Made by a program: the position numbers and the translations under genes
Part shown: in pieces, positions 8,737 through 13,969 of the stretch
Layout of the letters: each line of letters opens with the position of its first letter
Numbering within the stretch: the stretch's first letter is position 1
The notes under the pieces: generated by a model
The model's database searches: none
The model's input: the letters and a program-made list of their open reading frames with translations, nothing else
Told to the model about the DNA's origin: nothing
From: CAZERT01 sp964630015
GTDB lineage: Bacteria; Patescibacteriota; Microgenomatia; UBA10105; UBA927
Direction: 5' to 3'
Assembly (NCBI GenBank): GCA_964630015.1
Contig: CAZVTJ010000020.1
Coordinates: forward strand, 1-14,570
DNA length: 14,570 bases

Positions 8737-9210
8737 TTACAACCATTCAACATACGTACATCCGGTTGCCGATCTGGTTGCAGGATCCCACCCGGCGGTT
8801 GAACATTTTTTCATCTTTTTTCCTTTTGCCGTCGTATATAACACCAGTTTTTCCCCACATGCAGGACACACTTCATCAAGCGGTTCCGTTGTACCGTTTA
8901 CCCATTCCACGAAGTCACACCCGGTTGCCTTTTTTTCTTTGGCATCCCAACCGCCGGTCGTACATTTTTTCATCTTTTTTCCAAACCGCGTTGTCACCAG
9001 CTGGAGTTTTGCCCCGCATTTTGGACACACTTCATCAAGCGGTTCCGGTTCAACCGGAAACCAATACACGAAGTCGCACCCTTCGGTTTTCTTCGTATCC
9101 GGATTCCAGGAGCCCTTGCTGCATCGCATCAGTTTTCTTCCCGATGCCGTTGTTACTGGTTCTGTAAGTTCGCTGCCGCATTTTGGGCAGACTGTAGGTT
9201 CGTTTGCCAT
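8737..9210 (-). CDS. Triple zinc-ribbon protein (topoisomerase I C-terminal type)
   Basis: The whole 157-residue protein is three tandem units of about 50 residues, starting near residues 6, 59 and 111. Each has the form CPxCG, then about 18 residues with G-K/R-K, then KC/RC, then GW/SW and a final GC followed by F/Y and V-Y/E-W. This four-Cys pattern is that of the zinc ribbons found in tandem at the C-terminus of bacterial topoisomerase I (zf-C4_Topoisom), where they bind DNA. No catalytic Toprim or topoisomerase domain is present. It may be a stand-alone nucleic-acid-binding protein; its function is not known to me. It is the first gene of the run leading into ackA. A TATACT box (9221-9226) lies 10 nt before the ATG, giving an almost leaderless mRNA. 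Confidence 0.85.
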   Translation of the reverse strand: MANEPTVCPKCGSELTEPVTTASGRKLMRCSKGSWNPDTKKTEGCDFVYWFPVEPEPLDEVCPKCGAKLQLVTTRFGKKMKKCTTGGWDAKEKKATGCDFVEWVNGTTEPLDEVCPACGEKLVLYTTAKGKKMKKCSTAGWDPATRSATGCTYVEWL

Positions 9211-9220
9211 ATGTTGTAAG

Positions 9221-9226
9221 AGTATA
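9221..9226 (-). promoter_or_regulatory. -10 box of the zinc-ribbon/ackA/xfp run
   Basis: TATACT on the minus strand lies 10 nt before the ATG at 9210, so the transcript would begin only a few bases before the start codon. No convincing -35 box is seen. It is the only promoter-like signal at the head of the three-gene run. Confidence 0.35.
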
Positions 9227-9263
9227 CGAAATACACAATTTTTGAAATGGGAAAGTTTTATAC

Positions 9264-9269
9264 TATAGT
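9264..9269 (+). promoter_or_regulatory. -10-like box of the small membrane protein gene
   Basis: TATAGT at 9264-9269 is preceded after 16 nt by TTGAAA (9242-9247). A start of transcription 7 nt later would fall on the ATG at 9276, giving a leaderless mRNA. An overlapping TATACT at 9259-9264 is the alternative. No Shine-Dalgarno is visible. Confidence 0.35.
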
Positions 9270-9275
9270 GGAATT

Positions 9276-9668
9276 ATGGAAAAAATAACCGGATATATCC
9301 TTATAGTATTGGGACTTGCAATTGTCTGCATAGCCGGATGGAACGGACTGATGGTATTTACCGGCAAAGCAGAACCCATCAGAATATTTATTTCTTCCCA
9401 AATCTCCCCAAGTACAACGCAAATTTCCCAGATACCGGGGGGACAATCAAATGAAGTTCTTGCATCGCTCCAACCCGTGCTGTCTTCACTTGTGGGACAA
9501 ACCATGGGACCGAACATGGAAAAACCGATAAATATCACCATCCATTTTCTGATCCTCGGATTTTTTGTGACTATCGGGTTTCGGATCGCCAGCATCGGTG
9601 CAATGCTTGTCCGGAGCATTACCTACAAAATCAAGGAAGTCGTGTCCCAACAGACGATACAGCAATAA
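9276..9668 (+). CDS. Small two-helix membrane protein, function unknown
   Basis: The product has 130 residues. Residues about 5-29 form a hydrophobic helix (GYILIVLGLAIVCIAGW), and residues about 87-112 form a second (IHFLILGFFVTIGFRIASIGAMLV). The 55-residue polar loop between them (rich in Ser, Gln and Pro) and the short Lys/Gln tail contain no catalytic motif I recognise. Arg and Lys follow the second helix, so both ends are probably cytoplasmic with the loop outside. The gene is single and divergent from the zinc-ribbon gene. Its stop codon is immediately adjacent to that of the convergent transporter gene, with no intervening base. Confidence 0.7.
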   Translation: MEKITGYILIVLGLAIVCIAGWNGLMVFTGKAEPIRIFISSQISPSTTQISQIPGGQSNEVLASLQPVLSSLVGQTMGPNMEKPINITIHFLILGFFVTIGFRIASIGAMLVRSITYKIKEVVSQQTIQQ

Positions 9669-10100
9669 TTATTTCAGGAAAAGAAGGGCGAATGTTCCTG
9701 CAGTAATAAGTCCTCCACCAACAATCGTACCGAGGGTAAGTTTTTCCCCTAAAAACAGCGCCGCAAAGAAAATGGTAAACACGATACTGAGTTTATCTAC
9801 GGGTGCAACCTTGGATGCTTCACCAAGCTGAAGCGCACGAAAATAAAATAACCAGGAAAGACCTGTTGCAATACCGGAAAGAACAAGAAACAGGAGTGTC
9901 CGTGTGGGAATTGCGTGGATATCCCTGACTTTCCCCTGGACCAGCACGATCCCCCAGGCAAATACCAAAATAACAACCGTCCGGATCGCAGTAGCCAGAT
10001 TGGAGTCGACTGACTTAACGCCGATTTTCCCCAAAATCGCAACAACACCGGCAAAAACCGCAGACAAAAACGCATAGGGAATCCATGATGGTTGGTTCAT
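9669..10100 (-). CDS. Half-size EamA/DMT-family transporter
   Basis: The 143-residue product has about five hydrophobic segments (roughly 8-26, 36-55, 67-87, 98-117, 122-142). Family features include AGVVAILGKIGV near the start, a central LSGIATGLSWLFYFRALQ segment, and ASKVAPVDKLSIVF followed by FLGEKLTLGTIVGGGLI, the well-known EamA end-of-domain pattern. Typical EamA permeases have two such domains in about 300 residues, so this is a single-domain form that would act as a dimer. The substrate cannot be told. It starts 9 bp after the DNA glycosylase stop. The glycosylase stop codon overlaps a TATAAT (10109-10114) located 8 nt before this ATG, so it may have its own leaderless transcript as well as read-through. 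Confidence 0.85.
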   Translation of the reverse strand: MNQPSWIPYAFLSAVFAGVVAILGKIGVKSVDSNLATAIRTVVILVFAWGIVLVQGKVRDIHAIPTRTLLFLVLSGIATGLSWLFYFRALQLGEASKVAPVDKLSIVFTIFFAALFLGEKLTLGTIVGGGLITAGTFALLFLK

Positions 10101-10108
10101 ACCTTTCT

Positions 10109-10114
10109 ATTATA
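10109..10114 (-). promoter_or_regulatory. Consensus -10 box before the EamA-like gene
   Basis: TATAAT on the minus strand overlaps the stop codon of the upstream gene and lies 8 nt before the ATG at 10100. Transcription would begin at or one base before the start codon. The -35 region is not recognisable, and AT-rich stop contexts can mimic this by chance. Confidence 0.3.
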
Positions 10115-10871
10115 TCCTACGTCGCCGGGTAACCGTGGAAGGCATCCTGATGATCCGCTCCTTCTCATTTTTTGGAAGCCGTTCGATTGCATACCGGAGC
10201 ATTGTCCTGGGCATACGCGGTGCCGTTTCGTCCAGAAACCCTATGAGTTCTCTTTCGCTTACCCGCTTTCCCGCTTCCCGGAGCATCCATCCAACAGCCT
10301 TATGTAAAAGATCCTCCGTGTCCCCCAGTAAAACGCGGGCGCACTCATACGTTAATGCCGTATCCCCATGGGTAATTCCATATAATGTTGCTATCATCCC
10401 GATCCTGCGTTCCCACAACAATGGCGATCGGACGAATTTCCTGATGGTGGAAAAATCCCCTGTCCTGTACGCATATTCCCCGACAACATGGGAAGCCGTT
10501 AAATCAACCAAATCCCAGTTGTTAATCCGGACTGTATTGGCACAATACAAATGGTAATAGCGTGCCTTTTCTTCTTTTGATGCGCGTTCATATTTTGAAA
10601 CCAACAACAAAAGCCCAAACAACCGTTCTTCATGATACCGTGAATCAATACAGGCACGCATCGCGGTGTCGGAGCAATCCCGATATTTGGAAATGAGTCT
10701 GCGCATATCGGGGACGACAACTCCCAAAAACATATCGCCTTCCCCATACTCCCCTTTTCCCGTTTTGAAAAACCGCGAAAGACCCGCTGCTTTCTCTTTT
10801 GAAGCATGTTGTATCAGATCGGTATGAATGTCCGCAAACGAAATCGGGTGTAATTGCTTTTTCTGGTCCAT
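10110..10871 (-). CDS. AlkD-type DNA alkylation repair glycosylase
   Basis: The 253-residue all-helical protein matches the DNA_alkylation (HEAT-repeat) family, which excises N3- and N7-alkylated purines. Conserved segments are GVVVPDMRRL (50-59), NNWDLVDLTA (117-126), SPLLWERRIGMIAT (149-162), LLHKAVGWMLREAGKR (188-203) and LRYAIERLP (225-233). In Bacillus cereus AlkD the DNA-contacting and catalytic residues are W109, D113, R148 and W187; here W119, D123, R155 or R156, and W195 occupy the same motifs. The start is set at 10871 because AGGAG lies 5 nt upstream, the clearest Shine-Dalgarno in the window. The open frame continues up to 11216, but that part overlaps the divergent glycosyltransferase gene and carries no family signal. 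It is followed 9 bp later by the EamA-like gene. Confidence 0.88.
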   Translation of the reverse strand: MDQKKQLHPISFADIHTDLIQHASKEKAAGLSRFFKTGKGEYGEGDMFLGVVVPDMRRLISKYRDCSDTAMRACIDSRYHEERLFGLLLLVSKYERASKEEKARYYHLYCANTVRINNWDLVDLTASHVVGEYAYRTGDFSTIRKFVRSPLLWERRIGMIATLYGITHGDTALTYECARVLLGDTEDLLHKAVGWMLREAGKRVSERELIGFLDETAPRMPRTMLRYAIERLPKNEKERIIRMPSTVTRRRRI

Positions 10872-10890
10872 TTTTCTCCTTATTCCATCG

Positions 10891-10919
10891 TGTATACTCA
10901 TATGTAGGAAAAAACGCAA
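10891..10919 (-). promoter_or_regulatory. Promoter of the DNA glycosylase gene, overlapping a plus-strand -10 box
   Basis: On the minus strand TTGCGT (10919-10914) is followed after exactly 17 nt by TATACA (10896-10891). The same GTATAC dyad gives TATACT on the plus strand at 10893-10898, placed to start the divergent glycosyltransferase mRNA with a leader of about 45 nt. The -35 match is weak (3 of 6). Confidence 0.35.
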
Positions 10920-10949
10920 CAACAAAACGCACCGTTTCCGTCTGCCCAT

Positions 10950-12311
10950 ATGAACCAAAGTATCCTGTCCGATAACGATATTCTTTTTATTTTTGCCTCT
11001 GCTCCTGCAGGACTTGGCCACCTGCGCGTTACGAAAGCACTTTCCGGGGGGCTTCCCGAGGATGTAACTCCCATCCTTCTTGGCGCCCATGATCCAACCC
11101 TCACCTTTTCCCATAGGATCATGTCTATCCATCCGATACTTCGCACCATTATGGAGTGGGCTCAAAACGGAAAACAGGAAGATTTCTTTACCACAATCTA
11201 CCGGAAACTCCTGCAATCCCAGACTAAAGAATTGTTCGAACAGACAAAGGAACTGGTTTCACAGCGGATTACGATACCCAAAACTATCTGCATCCTTGCT
11301 ACACATTTCGGATTAGCTCACCAATATACCATCATAAAAAAACAGCTTGAGGAAACGACAGGTGCACGCGTGTATCTGTTTGTCCAGGTAACCGATGATA
11401 GCCCGCAGCATATGTGGTTTGTACCCGGTGCCGATATGACATTCGTTCCAAGCCATAGAACCCAATGGGAACTGGAGCAATACGGAAAATCAGCAGGATT
11501 TCCGGCCATGAAATTCCATGTTTCCCCCTACCCGGTAAGTCCCCTACTTACCAGGAAAAATCCACTCTTTTTTGAACACAAGGAAAAACAGGTACGGCCG
11601 AACTCTTCCTCAACATGCCATATTGCCGTCCCCATCTCCGGTGCCGCAGTAGGACTGACATACACGGATACCATAATCCGCCTTCTTCATGGCAGTAACG
11701 GAAACTGTTCATTCCATATTGTCGCCAATACGACACCATTTACATCACTGTTTCTGTCGAAAATGGAACATACACCCCATGTTAAAGTCTATTCTTCAAA
11801 CCATAACCGGCAGACCGTTGAAGCATACGAAGAACTCTATGAACGCATCCCCGTGGCACTTGAGATAACAAAACCAAGCGAGCAGGCTTTCAAAGCGCTC
11901 ATTACCCCAAATCTTATCGGCGGGCCAATCCTTTTGTTCACTACGCCGGTCGGCAGGCAGGAATGGGACAATATAGAATTCCTTACACGCCATGAATTGC
12001 TTCCGACCAAAAGCCAACAGGACATTTTGTATCATGCCGCAAAAAATACCGTAACATCGGTTCCCATCGATCCGGAAACAATTTCCCATTGGCGGTCTCT
12101 CCGGCTTCCCGATGATCCGACATTTGCCGCATCATTTATCCTGTGGCTGAAAAAATCCGGTATTCTCCAGACAATGATGCACAATACAGACCATGCGGAA
12201 ACACCGTTTGCTGATGAGGAAGTATCTCCGTATGGCGTTGCCCTTTTTTGGAAAACCGTTGAGGACTTCCTGGAAACGAAAACAAAAAATAAACGAGGCC
12301 TGGAAGAATAG
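10950..12311 (+). CDS. GT-B glycosyltransferase-like protein (MurG/MGDG synthase type)
   Basis: The product has 453 residues. The N-terminal strand and turn ILFIFASAPAGLGHLRVTKA (11-30) resembles the G-x-G-H-x-x-A loop of MurG and monogalactosyldiacylglycerol synthase-like enzymes. Near residues 306-317 ITKPSEQAFKAL corresponds to the donor-binding 'KPG..t..Ea' region, and GGPILLFTTPVGRQEWDNIEFL (324-345) corresponds to the 'P.i.......gqe..Na..l' segment of the C-terminal domain. No signal peptide or membrane helix is seen, so it is probably a cytoplasmic or membrane-surface enzyme transferring a sugar to a lipid or wall precursor. Donor and acceptor are not predictable. The donor loop has Ser in place of Gly (KPSEQ), which may mean altered or lost activity. 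It diverges from the glycosylase gene, and the structured element and tRNA-Gln lie downstream on the same strand. Confidence 0.65.
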   Translation: MNQSILSDNDILFIFASAPAGLGHLRVTKALSGGLPEDVTPILLGAHDPTLTFSHRIMSIHPILRTIMEWAQNGKQEDFFTTIYRKLLQSQTKELFEQTKELVSQRITIPKTICILATHFGLAHQYTIIKKQLEETTGARVYLFVQVTDDSPQHMWFVPGADMTFVPSHRTQWELEQYGKSAGFPAMKFHVSPYPVSPLLTRKNPLFFEHKEKQVRPNSSSTCHIAVPISGAAVGLTYTDTIIRLLHGSNGNCSFHIVANTTPFTSLFLSKMEHTPHVKVYSSNHNRQTVEAYEELYERIPVALEITKPSEQAFKALITPNLIGGPILLFTTPVGRQEWDNIEFLTRHELLPTKSQQDILYHAAKNTVTSVPIDPETISHWRSLRLPDDPTFAASFILWLKKSGILQTMMHNTDHAETPFADEEVSPYGVALFWKTVEDFLETKTKNKRGLEE

Positions 12312-12324
12312 CACTCCCGTACGG

Positions 12325-12330
12325 TATAAT
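12325..12330 (+). promoter_or_regulatory. Consensus -10 box upstream of the structured leader and tRNA-Gln
   Basis: TATAAT matches the -10 consensus in all six positions. Transcription would start near 12337, just before the 5' arm of the structured element. No good -35 hexamer is found at a 16-18 nt spacing. It lies 14 nt after the glycosyltransferase stop. Confidence 0.45.
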
Positions 12331-12340
12331 TGGCTACACT

Positions 12341-12445
12341 TCCTATTGCGGGATGGTGAAACGCTTAACTGGCAGTTTGCGAGCACAAGCGAGAAAATAC
12401 TGCCAGTAGTCCCGCTGAAGGCGGGAGTATCACGAAAAAATAGGA
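12341..12445 (+). ncRNA. Structured tRNA-Gln-resembling element (leader or small RNA), not a standard tRNA
   Basis: The element begins with the same 19 nt as the tRNA-Gln locus (ATTGCGGGATGGTGAAACG at 12345-12363 and 12472-12490). It also contains TAGTCCCGC (12406-12414), identical to the 3' acceptor side of that tRNA. The 43 nt between replace a 42-nt tRNA interior and have no anticodon or T arm. Several helices can be drawn: an outer TCCTATT/AATAGGA (12341-12347 with 12439-12445), GTGA/TCAC (12356-12359 with 12430-12433), an 8-bp CTGGCAGT/ACTGCCAG (12369-12376 with 12399-12406), and TCCCGC/GCGGGA (12409-12414 with 12421-12426). The last competes with pairing of TCCCGC to the upstream GCGGGA (12348-12353). 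I do not recognise a known riboswitch or ribozyme family. It could be a tRNA leader, an independent small RNA, or a decayed tRNA copy. Confidence 0.55.
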
Positions 12446-12473
12446 GATTTTGTACATAACATATGTCGTTAAT

Positions 12474-12544
12474 TGCGGGATGGTGAAACGGTATCACGGC
12501 TGACTCTGGATCAGTTATTCTAGGTTCAAATCCTAGTCCCGCAG
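12474..12544 (+). tRNA. tRNA-Gln (anticodon CUG)
   Basis: A complete 71-nt cloverleaf can be drawn. The acceptor is TGCGGGA/TCCCGCA (7 bp), followed by TG at positions 8-9. The D stem is GTGA/TCAC with loop AACGGTA. The anticodon stem GCTGA/TCAGT (one G-U) encloses loop CTCTGGA with anticodon CTG. The variable loop is TATT. The T stem is CTAGG/CCTAG with loop TTCAAAT, and the discriminator is G. The U1-A72 pair and G73 fit bacterial tRNA-Gln. The 3' CCA is not encoded: CAC follows the discriminator. Confidence 0.95.
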
Positions 12545-12584
12545 CACATAGAAAATATACCCGAAAGGGTATGTTTTTTATGTG
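12545..12584 (+). terminator. Rho-independent terminator after tRNA-Gln
   Basis: ATACCC (12557-12562), a GAAA tetraloop, GGGTAT (12567-12572), then G and six T (12574-12579) form a textbook terminator. The flanks CACATA and TATGTG extend it to a 40-nt inverted repeat with 16 of 18 positions paired, starting right after the tRNA discriminator. The A-rich left arm means it could also stop minus-strand transcription arriving from the right. Confidence 0.85.
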
Positions 12585-12723
12585 ATAGATTCTGGTAAAA
12601 AACAGGATTCCTTGTCCGTAAATATAAGTCATTATCGAAACAACGTTTTTAATAAATACGAATCATTCGTGGAGAATAGAAAACAGAAGAATCTTATGCG
12701 ATGCACTAAAACTTATGTGGTAG

Positions 12724-12864
12724 AATTCTTCATACGGAAGCGGCCATTCTTATATTTATCCGACGCGGTGGGATCAATTTATCTCAAGTATAAATAATCA
12801 TATTGATTTTGTATTTGAAATAAATGGCGATTCGGACCAATTTAATATACTTAAGACAATTTAG
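12724..12864 (+). pseudogene. Probable 3' remnant of a protein gene
   Basis: This frame gives 46 residues without a start codon, right after an in-frame TAG at 12721. It contains protein-like text (GHSYIYPTRWDQF, then FVFEINGDSDQFNIL) ending at a TAG that overlaps the 3' end of the Nudix gene. A different frame upstream (12582-12720) is open but looks less natural, so a frameshifted or truncated gene is the simplest reading. The family is not recognised. Apart from this, 12585-12860 is AT-rich and holds nothing else I can support. Confidence 0.25.
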
Positions 12865-13370
12865 GACAATAAATAGTTGTCATAAACAAATTTCATAATA
12901 TATTCTATGGAGTCGTAGTTCTGATGTATTTTCTTTAGCTCTTCTGGAGTAATTAACGCTCTTTCTTTAGTTTCGTAAATACCAACAAATGGTAATAATG
13001 AACTGACTTCACTAAGATAAAATAATTGGTATGCTATCGGAGGATATTTCTGATTGAAGGGAGAATCAAATTCTTTTATAGCCTTCCAGTATCCAATCAA
13101 AGTCAATGAGCCTAGCTCTATTGATGCTTCCTCTAAAGCTTCTCGGCGAATACAATCCTCAGGTTGTTCAGAAACTTCTCTATGTCCCCCAGGAAAGCCC
13201 CATCCCCTAGGTGCTTTTACCATTACAATTCGACCACGATAGATTGGCAAAACAAAACATGAGGTAATTTGGTCTATAGGTGGAAGAACGTCTGATATTT
13301 CAAATCTAGCACTTGTTGATTTATCTTCTCCCCAAAAAGTAAGTGGAAAATTTTCTAAATGTGCGGTCAT
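12861..13370 (-). CDS. Nudix hydrolase
   Basis: The 169-residue protein carries the Nudix box: GHREVSE (62-68), then seven residues to RE (76-77), ALEE (78-81), ASI (82-84). The consensus is G-x5-E-x7-R-E-U-x-E-E-x-G-U, so only the late Gly is changed (Ser83). The preceding RGWGFPGG is the usual lead-in strand. Nudix enzymes hydrolyse a nucleoside diphosphate linked to another group; which one cannot be told here. The last third (YLSEV, then ITPEELKKI) is the usual Nudix C-terminal pattern. It is the last gene of a three-gene operon, starting 14 bp after the P-loop kinase gene. Codon use is clearly more AT-rich than in the metabolic genes on the left. Confidence 0.9.
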   Translation of the reverse strand: MTAHLENFPLTFWGEDKSTSARFEISDVLPPIDQITSCFVLPIYRGRIVMVKAPRGWGFPGGHREVSEQPEDCIRREALEEASIELGSLTLIGYWKAIKEFDSPFNQKYPPIAYQLFYLSEVSSLLPFVGIYETKERALITPEELKKIHQNYDSIEYIMKFVYDNYLLS

Positions 13371-13384
13371 TTTTAGCCTGATAT

Positions 13385-13966
13385 CTATAAATCCATTTCA
13401 ATATGGTGTCTACGACCTTCTCGAATTGCTATTGTTTCGTCAATATGTCTGTTTAGGAAAGTTCTTCGCGCTTCCAAAGTCCCTCGTAGTTCACTAACCA
13501 TCGGTTTTGTTTTATCTATTTCTGCAAAAATCTTTACTATCTGTCGGATTTCGGCGTCAAGATTGACCCTGAAAGATTGATTATCCAATTGGTTGTTTCC
13601 GGCGAAATATGGTATATCGCCGGCATTGCAGATCATAATGTCACCGTATCTACCAAATGAATTTAGAAGCCATTCATTTTTAACGGTAACACCCAAGAGC
13701 GAACTAAATGCGATGATATCCAGAATCCCTCGATCACATAATATTATCGCTTTTCCACTAGCTTCGGCTAAAGCTTCATTTCTTATCTGTTGTCGGAATA
13801 GTATATCTTGAAATTCTGGTTTATTTTGAAGGGACGGATCAAGTGAAAGTATATCTCGAGCAGCTTCTGGTATAACAAAAACACGGGGATCATCAATAAA
13901 TAATTTAATGAGTTCGGTTTTGCCGGATTCAAACGTTCCTGTAATCAGTATTTTGTGAGGTTTCAT
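13385..13966 (-). CDS. P-loop NTPase/kinase of the AAA_28 (NadR-like) type
   Basis: The 193-residue protein opens with a Walker A motif GTFESGKT (10-17) right after ILIT. It continues with a FVIPEAARDIL segment (30-40) and KAIILCDRGILDIIAF (72-87), where Cys-Asp-Arg-Gly at 77-80 and Asp83 are typical of the AAA_28 group related to NadR ribosylnicotinamide kinase. That group phosphorylates small molecules or nucleosides. The C-terminal part is helical and rich in Arg (for example EARRTFLNRH), fitting a lid that closes over ATP. The gene starts 3 bp after the ATP-grasp stop, with no Shine-Dalgarno, so translation is probably coupled. The substrate is unknown. Confidence 0.8.
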   Translation of the reverse strand: MKPHKILITGTFESGKTELIKLFIDDPRVFVIPEAARDILSLDPSLQNKPEFQDILFRQQIRNEALAEASGKAIILCDRGILDIIAFSSLLGVTVKNEWLLNSFGRYGDIMICNAGDIPYFAGNNQLDNQSFRVNLDAEIRQIVKIFAEIDKTKPMVSELRGTLEARRTFLNRHIDETIAIREGRRHHIEMDL

Positions 13967-13969
13967 ATT

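Noticed and set aside
10872..11216. N-terminal extension of the DNA glycosylase frame to 11216
   Set aside because: It overlaps the divergent glycosyltransferase gene, has no family similarity by eye, and the AGGAG 5 nt before 10871 marks the real start.
12347..12414. The upstream look-alike as a second functional tRNA gene
   Set aside because: The acceptor arms match, but no D stem, anticodon arm or T arm can be drawn from the interior, so it is described as a structured element instead.
12132..12632. A 166-residue minus-strand open frame containing GFEPRITDPESAV
   Set aside because: That peptide is the antisense translation of the tRNA-Gln gene, a common false gene call; the rest overlaps the glycosyltransferase gene.
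12582..12797. A 71-residue plus-strand open frame after the terminator
   Set aside because: It starts inside the terminator's right arm, has no Shine-Dalgarno and an unnatural composition; a neighbouring frame looks more protein-like, so at most it is part of a broken gene.
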